Position numbers and translations under genes: made by a program
Source: Acidimicrobiia bacterium
GTDB lineage: Bacteria; Actinomycetota; Acidimicrobiia; Spongiisociales; UBA5794
NCBI GenBank assembly: GCA_013003515.1
Contig: JABDIW010000089.1
Coordinates: forward strand, 1 to 6,612
Direction of reading: 5' to 3'
DNA: 6,612 bases
Shown: piece by piece, positions 1-6,612 of the stretch
Numbering within the stretch: the first letter of the stretch is position 1
Layout of the letters: each line of letters begins with the position of its first letter
Notes under the pieces: generated by a model
The model's database searches: none
Seen by the model: the letters and a program-made list of their open reading frames with translations, nothing else
What the model was told of the DNA's origin: nothing

Positions 1-1660
1 GCGGGATCGTGCTCGATTCGCCAGTTGCGCGATCGTTGAACTCCACCACCCCGTCTGCAAGGCCGCGGGGCCCGACGGTGAGACGCAGCGGGATCCCGAT
101 CAGCTCGGCATCGTTGAACTTCACACCAGGTCGCTCGTCACGATCGTCGAGGAGGACATCGACACCCGCCGAACGCAGCTCGTCGTACAGGCGCTCCGAC
201 ACGGCAGCGGGCTCTTCCTCGGTGGGCTTGAGCACCGTGATCACAACCTCGAACGGGGCGATCGACACGGGCCACACGATGCCCTTGTCGTCATGGGAGC
301 TCTCCACCACGGCGGCCATGGCCCGTTCCAGCCCGATCCCGTACGAACCCATGATGATCGTCACCGGCTCGCCCTCGGCATCCAGGACGGTGGCACCGAG
401 AGCCTCGGTGTACCTACGGCCCAGCTTGAAGATATGGCCCACCTCGATGGCCTTGAATCGGTCGAGTGCGGTGCCGCACCCGACACAGGGCTCGCCGGCG
501 AGGATCTCACGGAGGCTGGCCCACGAGTCGACGTCGATGTCGCGGTCCACATCAACACCGCGGATGTGGAAATCGTCCTCGTTGGCGCCGGTCGTCATGT
601 TGGTGCGGCCCTGAAGCGCTGGATCGGCGACGATGCGTACCCCCGAGACGCCGACCGCACCGAGACTGCCGGCGTCGGCGCCGAGAAGCGCCCGGATCTC
701 GTCGGGATGGGCCGGTCGGAACTCGTCCGCACCGGTGGCGTCCTGGAGCTTCTGCTCCACCAGGGCGTGATCGCCTCGCAACAAGACGAGGGCAGGCTCG
801 CCGTCGAGCACGTAGACCAGGGTCTTGATCTGGCGGTTGCCGGCAGCCCCACCCTCGAACGTCTCGAGGTCGGCGATGGTGCGAACACCGGGGGTCGGGA
901 AGCGCTCCGGCTGATCCGGTCCCGGTTCGTCGGCGACCTCGGGCAGCTGGGCATCTGCCCTTTCCAGGTTGGCGGCGTAGTCGCACTTGGGACAGTGAAG
1001 AACGTCGTCCTCCCCGGCCTCGGCGGCGACCATGAACTCGATGGAATCGCTGCCGCCCATGGCTCCCACCGATGCCTGGACAGGGACCGCGTCGAGGCCG
1101 AGCCGAGAGAAGATGCGCGTGTAGGCGGCGTGGTGGCGATCGAAGGCCGAATCGAGGCCACCCTCCTCGAGATCGAGGGTGTACGAGTCCTTCATCGTGA
1201 ACTCCCGGACCCGCAGCAGACCGGACTTCGGCCTTGGCTCGTCACGGAACTTGGTCTGGATCTGATACCAGATCTGCGGGAGCTGGCGGTAGGACTTCAG
1301 CTCGACTGCGAGGCTGGCAAAGACCTCCTCGTGGGTGAAACCGAGGGCGATGTCGGCGCTCTTGCGGTCCACGATGTGGAACATCTCGTCGCCTATCACG
1401 TCCCAGCGACCGGTCTTCTTCCACAGCTCGCCGGGGTGCAGCGCCGGCAGATGGAACTGCTGGGCGCCGATGGCGTCCATCTCCTCGGCGATGATGTTCC
1501 ACACCTTCGACCGCACCCGGTACGCCAGAGGCAGCAGGGAGTAGACGCCGGCCATGAGCTGGCGGATGTACCCGGCACGAACCAGCAAGCGGTGACTGAC
1601 CGCCTCGGCATCCGAGGGGTCGTCGCGAAGGGTCGGGATATGGGCAAGGGACCAGCGCAT
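1..1660 (-). CDS. proS: Prolyl-tRNA synthetase, bacterial type with editing insertion (3' end cut by window edge)
   Basis: Cytoplasmic class II aminoacyl-tRNA synthetase that attaches proline to tRNA-Pro. I translated 553 codons from ATG at 1660 with no stop; bacterial-type ProRS is usually about 570 residues, so only a short C-terminal piece should be missing. Domains in order: N-terminal catalytic part with motif 1 region (about 43-87, PLAYRVRSKVW to KKTGRWD), motif 2 (FRDEPRPKSGLLRVREF, 138-154), a YbaK-like editing insertion (about 225-395, with the IKTLVYVLDG strand at 278-287 carrying the lysine conserved in this domain), motif 3 (GSYGIGLERA, 438-447), then the anticodon-binding domain (about 468-553, including DDRDERPGVKFNDAELIGIP). 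Two cysteine pairs, CPKC (223-226) and CVGC (392-395), flank the insertion, as in many bacterial ProRS. The start gives the expected N-terminus for the family. It lies 42 nt after the protease stop with no clear Shine-Dalgarno, and is probably in the same transcript. Identity is certain; only the C-terminus is unseen. Confidence 0.97.
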   Translation of the reverse strand, partial: MRWSLAHIPTLRDDPSDAEAVSHRLLVRAGYIRQLMAGVYSLLPLAYRVRSKVWNIIAEEMDAIGAQQFHLPALHPGELWKKTGRWDVIGDEMFHIVDRKSADIALGFTHEEVFASLAVELKSYRQLPQIWYQIQTKFRDEPRPKSGLLRVREFTMKDSYTLDLEEGGLDSAFDRHHAAYTRIFSRLGLDAVPVQASVGAMGGSDSIEFMVAAEAGEDDVLHCPKCDYAANLERADAQLPEVADEPGPDQPERFPTPGVRTIADLETFEGGAAGNRQIKTLVYVLDGEPALVLLRGDHALVEQKLQDATGADEFRPAHPDEIRALLGADAGSLGAVGVSGVRIVADPALQGRTNMTTGANEDDFHIRGVDVDRDIDVDSWASLREILAGEPCVGCGTALDRFKAIEVGHIFKLGRRYTEALGATVLDAEGEPVTIIMGSYGIGLERAMAAVVESSHDDKGIVWPVSIAPFEVVITVLKPTEEEPAAVSERLYDELRSAGVDVLLDDRDERPGVKFNDAELIGIPLRLTVGPRGLADGVVEFNDRATGESSTIP

Positions 1661-1702
1661 GGCGGCGAGTCTACCGATGGCCCGACCGGGCTCCGGCGAT
1701 GG

Positions 1703-3064
1703 TCAGTCCTCGACCGTGACGAAGTAGGCGCCGGGCCCGGTGAGGTCGAGGTCTTCGACGATCACCAGGAATTCACCGGTCGCGTCGGCGGTGAACGTCA
1801 ACCGCGGGTTCCAGCCGAACAAGCCTCCCCCACGGTCGGCGTCGAATGCCTTGGCCTCTCCGAAGTTCGTGCTCGTGTCGATGGTCAGGCTCGGGTCGAA
1901 GGCCACCGAGTCGACTTCGATGGTCACGGCCTGGCCTTTGATGAGGTCGATCGAGAACCAGTCGGTCTCGCCCGGGTAGTCGATGGACCCGGCCAGAGTC
2001 TCGCCAGGGACCAGCCGCTGGCCATCGTCCTCGTCGACCCACGGTGTCATCGCGACAGAAGAGCGCACGGTGATCTCCTGCGGCGATACGGCGAACGACC
2101 GCACCTCGATGAACAGCGGGGCATCGAGGGTCACCTGAAATGAGATCTCCTGGAACGTCTCGCCGTCAGCCGACGACGCCTCGACGAACGAATCGGCGGC
2201 GATGGCGGCAAGAGCCACCTCGGTCTCGGATCGCACGGAGACGACCACGTCGGTGAACACCGGAGCATCGACGACGTAGGCGACCGAGTCGTAGAAGTGA
2301 TCGAGCATGGTCGTCGCCTCGGCGACCTCGGCTCCCTCTGGTGGAAGACGGTCACCCAGCCCACCGACGTCCTCTCCTTCGAGCAACCGGGCGACGCGAG
2401 CTTGCACGTCGTCGATGGCGGCGGAGAGGCCGAACTCGCCACCGAGCAGGAAGTTGGTGAGCCCGACTACCTCACCGGACGCCGAAACGACGGCGCCGCC
2501 GGACTGGCCGCCGATGGTGGTGGCGTCCGTCTGGAGGAACGACCAGTCGACGGGCGCCCATTCGCGCAGTCTGGACACGATGCCCTGGGAGATCGTCGGC
2601 TGCGGGAAGGCATCGGTCTCGCCCGGGTAGCCGATGAGGAAGACCGGAGAGCCTGGTTCGAGGCTGGACGGATCACCGATCCGGGCCGGTTCGGGTAACC
2701 CCGCCATGGCCGAAACGTCGACCACGGCAATGTCGGCGATCGGGTCGGCGGCGATGACGCGAGCGCGGCGCCGCTCGGCGCCGTTGGGAAACACCACCCT
2801 GACGTCACGTTGTGGCCAGACCACGTGTGCCGCCGTGAGTACCAGCCCATTCTCGACAAGGATGCCGCTCCCCGTGCCGACGCCGGTCTCGATGTAGGCG
2901 AGGGACGGCGCCGCTTGCTCGAATACGCTCGCCGGGTCGATGAGCCCCGAGACGGGCACGGTCGTCGATGTCGTGACCGGGGTTGTGGTGATCGTCGTCG
3001 GGCTCGAATCACCCGACGTGCATGCGGTGACGACGAGGACCACGACCAGGGCGAGGCGCCACAT
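1703..3064 (-). CDS. Lipid-anchored trypsin-like (S1C/HtrA-like) serine protease with C-terminal PPC-like domain
   Basis: Predicted extracytoplasmic serine endopeptidase of 453 residues; its substrate is unknown. Residues 1-15 are a short lipoprotein signal (one Arg, a Val/Leu-rich core, lipobox VTAC with Cys15). A Thr/Ser/Pro linker follows (about 18-38), then a chymotrypsin-fold domain (about 45-230). The catalytic triad is visible: His80 in LTAAH, Asp111 in ADIAVVD, Ser188 in GGQSGGAVV, with the usual GxGSGI strand (63-68) before it. There is no PDZ domain, unlike DegP/HtrA. Residues about 250-340 look beta-rich. Residues about 350-453 (LAGSIDYPGETDWFSIDLIKGQ at the start, GPGAYFVTVED at the end) resemble the bacterial pre-peptidase C-terminal (PPC) domain. 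An in-frame TGA six codons upstream fixes ATG 3064 as the only ordinary start; a weak AAGGCG lies 10 nt before it. Only 5 nt separate it from the ispG stop, so co-transcription is likely. The protease family is sure, the lipoprotein anchor likely, the PPC assignment probable. Confidence 0.88.
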   Translation of the reverse strand: MWRLALVVVLVVTACTSGDSSPTTITTTPVTTSTTVPVSGLIDPASVFEQAAPSLAYIETGVGTGSGILVENGLVLTAAHVVWPQRDVRVVFPNGAERRRARVIAADPIADIAVVDVSAMAGLPEPARIGDPSSLEPGSPVFLIGYPGETDAFPQPTISQGIVSRLREWAPVDWSFLQTDATTIGGQSGGAVVSASGEVVGLTNFLLGGEFGLSAAIDDVQARVARLLEGEDVGGLGDRLPPEGAEVAEATTMLDHFYDSVAYVVDAPVFTDVVVSVRSETEVALAAIAADSFVEASSADGETFQEISFQVTLDAPLFIEVRSFAVSPQEITVRSSVAMTPWVDEDDGQRLVPGETLAGSIDYPGETDWFSIDLIKGQAVTIEVDSVAFDPSLTIDTSTNFGEAKAFDADRGGGLFGWNPRLTFTADATGEFLVIVEDLDLTGPGAYFVTVED

Positions 3065-3069
3065 CTCGA

Positions 3070-4284
3070 TCAGTCGCCTTCAGCGACCGAGCGCACCGCC
3101 ACCTTGCGGGCCGATGCGCGGTTTGCGTCACCCTGGATCTCGAGGAGCTGAACGGCATCCTCGGCTGCTTCGGCCGCTGCCGAGGCATCGGCGGCCGCCA
3201 ATCGGGCCTCGACGCCCTCTTCCCGGAGCTTGCGGGCTTCGTCGACCAGGGCTGAGACCATCTCGTCCTCGGCGACGACGCGCACCACCTGGCCCTTGAT
3301 GAACAGATGCCCTTTCCCCTTCCCTGCCGCGATACCGAGATCCGCCTCGCGAGCCTCACCGGGGCCGTTGACGACACAGCCCATGACCGCCACCTGAAAC
3401 GGCAGTTCCTCGGCTTCGAGGGCTTCCTGGGCCGCGGCGGCGACTGCGATGACGTCGACTTCGGCGCGCCCACACGATGGGCAGGCGATGAGGTCCAGAC
3501 TCGAACGCTCTCGTAGTCCGAGGTACTCGAGCAGTGCCCTTCCCGCCTTGGCCTCCTCCACCGGATCGGCCGTCAACGAGAAGCGGATCGTGTCGCCGAT
3601 GCCTTCGAGCAGCAGGGTGGAGATTCCGGCGACCGACTTGATCAAGCCACCAGGCGGCGGCCCGGCCTCGGTGACGCCGAGGTGGAGGGGGTAGTCGACC
3701 GTGTCGGCGAGGAGGCGATAGGACTCGACCATCGAAGGGACATGGGAATGCTTGACCGAGATCTTGATGTCGGTGAAGTCCACCTCCTCCAAGTAACGGA
3801 TCTCCTTGAGCGCCGACGCTACGAGAGCCTGCGGGACCGGTCCGCCGTGCTCGGCGAGCAGGTCCTTGTCCAGCGAGCCGGCGTTGACCCCCACCCGGAT
3901 CGGGACTCCTGCATCGGAAGCTGCCCTGGCGACCGTCTTGATGTGGTCCTCGTTGCGGATGTTGCCCGGGTTGAGCCGCAGACCGGCGACACCGGCCTCG
4001 AGAGCCGCCAGCGCCAACCGGTACTGGAAGTGGATATCGGCGATGATCGGAACCGGAGAGCGCGGGACGATCTCGGCGAGGCCCTCGGCGGCGTCGATGT
4101 CGTTGCAGGTGATGCGGACGATGTCGGCACCGGCACCCTTCAACGCGTATACCTGGGCCAGGGTGCCGTCCACGTCTGCCGTCTTGGTCGTGGTCATCGA
4201 CTGGACAGAGATCGGGGAATCACCGCCTACCGGCACATCTCCAACGAAGAGCTCCCTGGTCGGGCGCCGGGACATCGAGGTCAT
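3070..4284 (-). CDS. ispG: 4-hydroxy-3-methylbut-2-en-1-yl diphosphate synthase (IspG/GcpE)
   Basis: Iron-sulfur enzyme of the MEP isoprenoid pathway that reduces 2-C-methyl-D-erythritol 2,4-cyclodiphosphate to HMBPP, the penultimate step. The protein has 404 residues. Residues about 10-260 form the TIM-barrel part: VGDVPVGGDSPISVQSMTTTKT (14-35), ADIHFQYRLALAALEAG (82-98), LRLNPGNIR (102-110) and KISVKHS (174-180). Residues about 265-355 form the Fe-S domain, with cluster ligands CPSCGR (Cys268, Cys271), MGCVVNGPGE (Cys303) and Glu310. This is the two-domain bacterial form without the plant/Chlamydia insert. After about residue 353 there is an Ala/Glu-rich tail of about 50 residues not needed for the core fold. 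ATG 4284 overlaps the rseP stop as ATGA, which favours this start; ATG 4275 (Met4) is an alternative. The open frame continues far upstream, but that part is antisense-like noise within rseP. No Shine-Dalgarno is seen, so translational coupling to rseP is likely. Confidence 0.96.
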   Translation of the reverse strand: MTSMSRRPTRELFVGDVPVGGDSPISVQSMTTTKTADVDGTLAQVYALKGAGADIVRITCNDIDAAEGLAEIVPRSPVPIIADIHFQYRLALAALEAGVAGLRLNPGNIRNEDHIKTVARAASDAGVPIRVGVNAGSLDKDLLAEHGGPVPQALVASALKEIRYLEEVDFTDIKISVKHSHVPSMVESYRLLADTVDYPLHLGVTEAGPPPGGLIKSVAGISTLLLEGIGDTIRFSLTADPVEEAKAGRALLEYLGLRERSSLDLIACPSCGRAEVDVIAVAAAAQEALEAEELPFQVAVMGCVVNGPGEAREADLGIAAGKGKGHLFIKGQVVRVVAEDEMVSALVDEARKLREEGVEARLAAADASAAAEAAEDAVQLLEIQGDANRASARKVAVRSVAEGD

Positions 4285-5414
4285 TGCAGCTGAATGGGGT
4301 CGACGATGTCGAGATACAGGCCAAGCACTCCGATCACGACCATGAACAGGATCACTGCGGCGGCGACAGGAACGAGCTTGCGAACGTCGGCGGTGCGCCC
4401 CACCACCTTCTCGTAGAGGGCGAGGGCAAAGTGGCCGCCGTCGAGGGGGTACAGCGGAATGACGTTGATGACACCCAGGAAGATGGTCACCCAGGCGATC
4501 AGCTCCAGGTACAACCACCAGCCCACCTCGGCTGTCTGCTGGCCGATGGCGGCGATGCCGATGAGGCTCACCGGCCGATTCTCTTCGATGGCCGTCGACT
4601 CGCCGGTGAACAGCGACGTGAACACATCCCACACGCCGACCACGAGGCCGCCGAGACCCTCGAATGATCTCAGGGTCAGCTCGCCGGTCTCCTTGCCGGC
4701 CTCGACCACCGAGCCGAAGACACCGCTGGTGGTGGTGTCGAAGTCCGGCGAAACGCCGAAGAAGCCGATGGGCTCGCCGTCCTGCGTTGTGGTCGCCAAC
4801 TCGACATCGGTGCTGATGAGAGTTCCGTCGCGTTCATAGACGACGGTCACCGTCTCTCCGGGACGGGCCCGCGCCGCGTCGCGGAAGTCGTCCCACTCGG
4901 TGATGGGAACCCCGGCGAACTCGACGAGACGGTCACCAGCCTCGATTCCGGCGAGGGCGGCTGGTGTGGTGATCGCATCGGCCCCCGATCCGATCTCCTG
5001 GGTGACGGCAGAGACCTGCGTGGTGGGGAGGTCCGGGTCAGGGGTGCCCACGAAGGCGAACACGGTGTACAGGATCAGGAACGCGATCACGAAGTGACTC
5101 GCTACGCCGGCGAGCACCACCACGGACTTCTTCCAGAAGGGGGCCGCCCGATAGGTCCGGTGCTCCTCCAGCGGATCGATCTCCTCAAGAGGGTTCATCC
5201 CGACGACGCGGACATACCCACCCAACGGGAAGGCCTTGACCCCGTACTCGGTCTCTCCACGCTGGGTGGACCAGATACGAGGGCCAAACCCGAAGAAGGC
5301 CTCGGTTGCCTTCATCCCGAAGGCCTTGGCCGCGACGAAGTGGCCAAACTCGTGGATCACCACAACGAGGATCACGGCGCCGACGGCGGCGATGCCGCTC
5401 AGGAATTCACTCAT
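4281..5414 (-). CDS. rseP: RseP/Rip1-type site-2 intramembrane zinc metalloprotease (M50)
   Basis: Membrane-embedded zinc metalloprotease that cuts transmembrane segments; family members (E. coli RseP, mycobacterial Rip1) release anti-sigma factors and other membrane proteins after a first cut by another protease. From ATG 5414 the product is 377 residues. The zinc motif HEFGH is at 21-25 inside the first membrane helix, followed by the conserved FGFGPRIWS (41-49) and KAFPLGGYVRVVGM (60-73). A second helix is near 97-122. One PDZ domain lies at about 130-225 (GIEAGDRLVEFAGVPI, 156-171). The second catalytic motif NVIPLYPLDGGH is at 317-328 with Asp325, and the last helix is near 347-370. A GTG at 5456 would add 14 residues and overlap the dxr stop as GTGA; I prefer ATG 5414 because family members begin just before helix 1. 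Neither start has a clear Shine-Dalgarno. It sits between two MEP-pathway genes, as in other actinobacteria. Confidence 0.95.
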   Translation of the reverse strand: MSEFLSGIAAVGAVILVVVIHEFGHFVAAKAFGMKATEAFFGFGPRIWSTQRGETEYGVKAFPLGGYVRVVGMNPLEEIDPLEEHRTYRAAPFWKKSVVVLAGVASHFVIAFLILYTVFAFVGTPDPDLPTTQVSAVTQEIGSGADAITTPAALAGIEAGDRLVEFAGVPITEWDDFRDAARARPGETVTVVYERDGTLISTDVELATTTQDGEPIGFFGVSPDFDTTTSGVFGSVVEAGKETGELTLRSFEGLGGLVVGVWDVFTSLFTGESTAIEENRPVSLIGIAAIGQQTAEVGWWLYLELIAWVTIFLGVINVIPLYPLDGGHFALALYEKVVGRTADVRKLVPVAAAVILFMVVIGVLGLYLDIVDPIQLQ

Positions 5415-5452
5415 CAGCTCGAGAGGATACGGGACATCAGGTGGTATCCCGG

Positions 5453-6580
5453 TCACCGACCATTGCGGGACTCGACGATCTCGGTGGCGATGCGACGAGC
5501 CTCGTGGTCGGCGCCGATGACGTCATCGACCGTATCGACATCCCTGTGGTCGAAACGTGACAGTGCCTCCTCGACGATCCTCGTGATCTCGGTGAACCCG
5601 ATCGCCCCATCAAGGAAGAACCCGACGGCGACCTCGTCGGCCGCATTGAGTACGGCCGGGGCGGTTCCCCCTTGACGTCCGGCCGCGTACCCGATGTCCA
5701 GGGCGGGGAACAGCGATCGATCGGGCTCCTCGAACTCCAGGGTCGTCCCGGCCGGAGACCACGAGACCGGGGCTGGATCGATCCGCTCGGGCCAGGTGAT
5801 GGCCTGCCGGATAGGGACCTTCATGTCGGGAGGGCCGAGGACCGCCTCGACCGTGCCATCGGTGAACTCCACCATGGAGTGGACGATGCTCTGGGGGTGC
5901 ACCACGACATCGATCCGATCGAAGCTCATGTCGAAGAGGAAGTGGGCCTCGATCACCTCGAAGGCCTTGTTCATCAGTGTCGCCGAGTCGATGGTGATGC
6001 GGGGACCCATGTTCCAGGTGGGGTGAGCGAGGGCATCTGCAACGGTCACCGACTCCAGTGAGCTCCGGCCGCGAAAGGGGCCACCGGACGCGGTCAGGAC
6101 GACGCGACGAACCGACGCGGATGCCACCCCATCGATGAGCTGCCATACCGCAGCGTGCTCTGAGTCCACGGGAATCAGCTCGGCGTCGACCGATGCCGAG
6201 CCAAGCACCACCGGGCCACCGGCGACGAGGCTCTCCTTGTTTGCCAGAGCCAGGCGATTCCCGGTCTCGAGTGCGGCAACCGACGCCGGCAGCCCGGCGG
6301 CACCGACGATGGCGTTCACGACGGTCGTACCGGTGATCCTGGCGAGGGCAGTCACCGCTTCGGGTCCGACCTCGAGCCGCGAGCGATACCTGTCGGGCAC
6401 CTGCCCCGAAACGCTGTCTACAGCCAGGGAGGCGTCGGGAAACCGGTCGGCGATCGCCAGGAACCGCTCGGACATCGAGCCGGCCGCCAGAGCGGACACC
6501 GGGAGTCCCAGCGAGTCGGCAACGTCGAGGGCCTGGCCCCCGATGGAGCCGGTGCAACCCAGGATGACGAGGGGGTTCAG
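5453..6580 (-). CDS. dxr: 1-deoxy-D-xylulose 5-phosphate reductoisomerase (Dxr/IspC)
   Basis: NADPH- and divalent-metal-dependent enzyme that converts DXP to MEP, the first committed step of the non-mevalonate isoprenoid pathway and the target of fosmidomycin. With a CTG start at 6580 the protein is 375 residues, normal for the family. The NADPH motif LVILGCTGSIG is at 4-14; most homologues have Ser where Cys9 is. Then come LANKESLV (112-119), metal ligands in PVDSEH (Asp139, Glu141), TASGGPFR (163-170), the flexible loop HPTWNMGPRITIDSATLMNK (186-205), metal ligand Glu208, VHPQSIVHSMVEF (227-239), LGPPDMKVPI (248-257) and the C-terminal helical domain with LNAADEVAV (311-319; usually NAANE). 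No ATG, GTG or TTG occurs in frame between the window edge and GTG 6499, and that GTG lies after the Rossmann motif. The true start is therefore CTG 6580, overlapping the upstream stop as CTGA, or lies outside the window. Confidence 0.94.
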   Translation of the reverse strand: MNPLVILGCTGSIGGQALDVADSLGLPVSALAAGSMSERFLAIADRFPDASLAVDSVSGQVPDRYRSRLEVGPEAVTALARITGTTVVNAIVGAAGLPASVAALETGNRLALANKESLVAGGPVVLGSASVDAELIPVDSEHAAVWQLIDGVASASVRRVVLTASGGPFRGRSSLESVTVADALAHPTWNMGPRITIDSATLMNKAFEVIEAHFLFDMSFDRIDVVVHPQSIVHSMVEFTDGTVEAVLGPPDMKVPIRQAITWPERIDPAPVSWSPAGTTLEFEEPDRSLFPALDIGYAAGRQGGTAPAVLNAADEVAVGFFLDGAIGFTEITRIVEEALSRFDHRDVDTVDDVIGADHEARRIATEIVESRNGR

Positions 6581-6612
6581 ACCAGGAGCCCCGCAGCGGC
6601 GAACACGACCCA
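6577..6612 (-). CDS. C-terminal 11 codons of the upstream ORF, possibly phosphatidate cytidylyltransferase
   Basis: In the frame entering from the right edge the sequence reads WVVFAAAGLLV and then TGA (6579-6577), overlapping the proposed CTG start of dxr. The tail is hydrophobic, as expected for the end of a membrane protein. In many bacteria cdsA lies immediately upstream of dxr, and CdsA proteins end in a hydrophobic helix, so cdsA is a reasonable guess from position. Eleven residues are too few to recognise a family, and I give no gene symbol. It could also be chance open sequence, in which case dxr would start further upstream. Confidence 0.4.
   Translation of the reverse strand, partial: WVVFAAAGLLV

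Noticed and set aside
9..614. A 201-codon plus-strand frame at the left edge
   Set aside because: It is antisense to the motif 3 and anticodon-binding regions of proS, Ser/Arg/Pro-rich, and has no recognisable feature.
1680..1691. Short inverted repeat (gcccgaccgggc) in the gap between the protease and proS, considered as a terminator
   Set aside because: The stem is only 4-5 bp with a tiny loop and no T-rich run follows in the direction of transcription. It is as likely to be chance in G+C-rich DNA.
293..2143. A 616-codon open frame on the plus strand opposite proS and the protease
   Set aside because: It is antisense to two genes whose domains and catalytic residues are clear. Long antisense frames are common in high-G+C DNA, and the predicted protein has no recognisable motif and a composition typical of a shadow frame.
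4285..4632. Upstream extension of the ispG frame to give a 520-residue protein
   Set aside because: The added part overlaps the conserved C-terminal half of rseP, including its NVIPLYPLDGG motif, and is Arg/His-rich with no homology to IspG. The ATGA overlap at 4281-4284 marks the natural start.
5610..6557. A 315-codon minus-strand frame overlapping dxr
   Set aside because: It is rich in Arg, Gly and Pro with no motif, and lies one frame off the dxr sequence, which has every Dxr signature. It is a shadow.
1..6612. Possible mobile, CRISPR, defence or biosynthetic novelty in the window
   Set aside because: I found no repeats, integrase or transposase, tRNA, att-like sequence or composition shift; the genes form a compact, conserved housekeeping operon.

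Overview
The window is about 6.6 kb of high-G+C DNA (well above 60% by eye) in which every supportable gene lies on the minus strand, packed almost end to end. Read in the direction of transcription (high to low coordinates), the order is: the last 11 codons of an upstream ORF (possibly cdsA), dxr, rseP/rip1-type site-2 protease, ispG (gcpE), a lipoprotein trypsin-like serine protease, and proS, which runs off the left edge. A dxr-rseP-ispG block followed by proS is typical of Actinobacteria (Mycobacterium has dxr-rip1-gcpE). The gene order, codon use and RseP sequence (WSTQRGETEYGVKAFPLGGY, close to mycobacterial Rip1) suggest an actinobacterium. A deep-branching class such as Acidimicrobiia is possible, but I cannot place it more finely from sequence alone.

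Layout: 6577-6612 is the tail of the upstream ORF. 5453-6580 is dxr, apparently beginning at a CTG inside a CTGA stop/start overlap. 4281-5414 (or to 5456) is rseP. 3070-4284 is ispG, joined to rseP by an ATGA overlap. 1703-3064 is the serine protease, 5 nt after ispG. 1-1660 is proS, after a 42-nt gap, with 553 codons inside the window. No intergenic stretch exceeds 42 nt, and I see no RNA gene, mobile element, CRISPR array, convincing terminator or promoter.

Functionally, Dxr makes the first committed step of the non-mevalonate (MEP) isoprenoid pathway and IspG the penultimate one. RseP is an intramembrane protease that usually releases anti-sigma factors or other membrane substrates. The serine protease is predicted to be tethered outside the membrane by a lipid anchor, and ProRS charges tRNA-Pro. 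All catalytic residues I checked in the five main proteins are present, so these look like functional housekeeping genes.

This is an ordinary conserved chromosomal region, and I do not see a new defence, mobile or biosynthetic system. The points worth a second look are the CTG start of dxr, the lipid-anchored serine protease with a PPC-like C-terminus sitting in the same operon as a site-2 protease, the Ala/Glu-rich C-terminal tail of IspG, and the uncertain rseP start.
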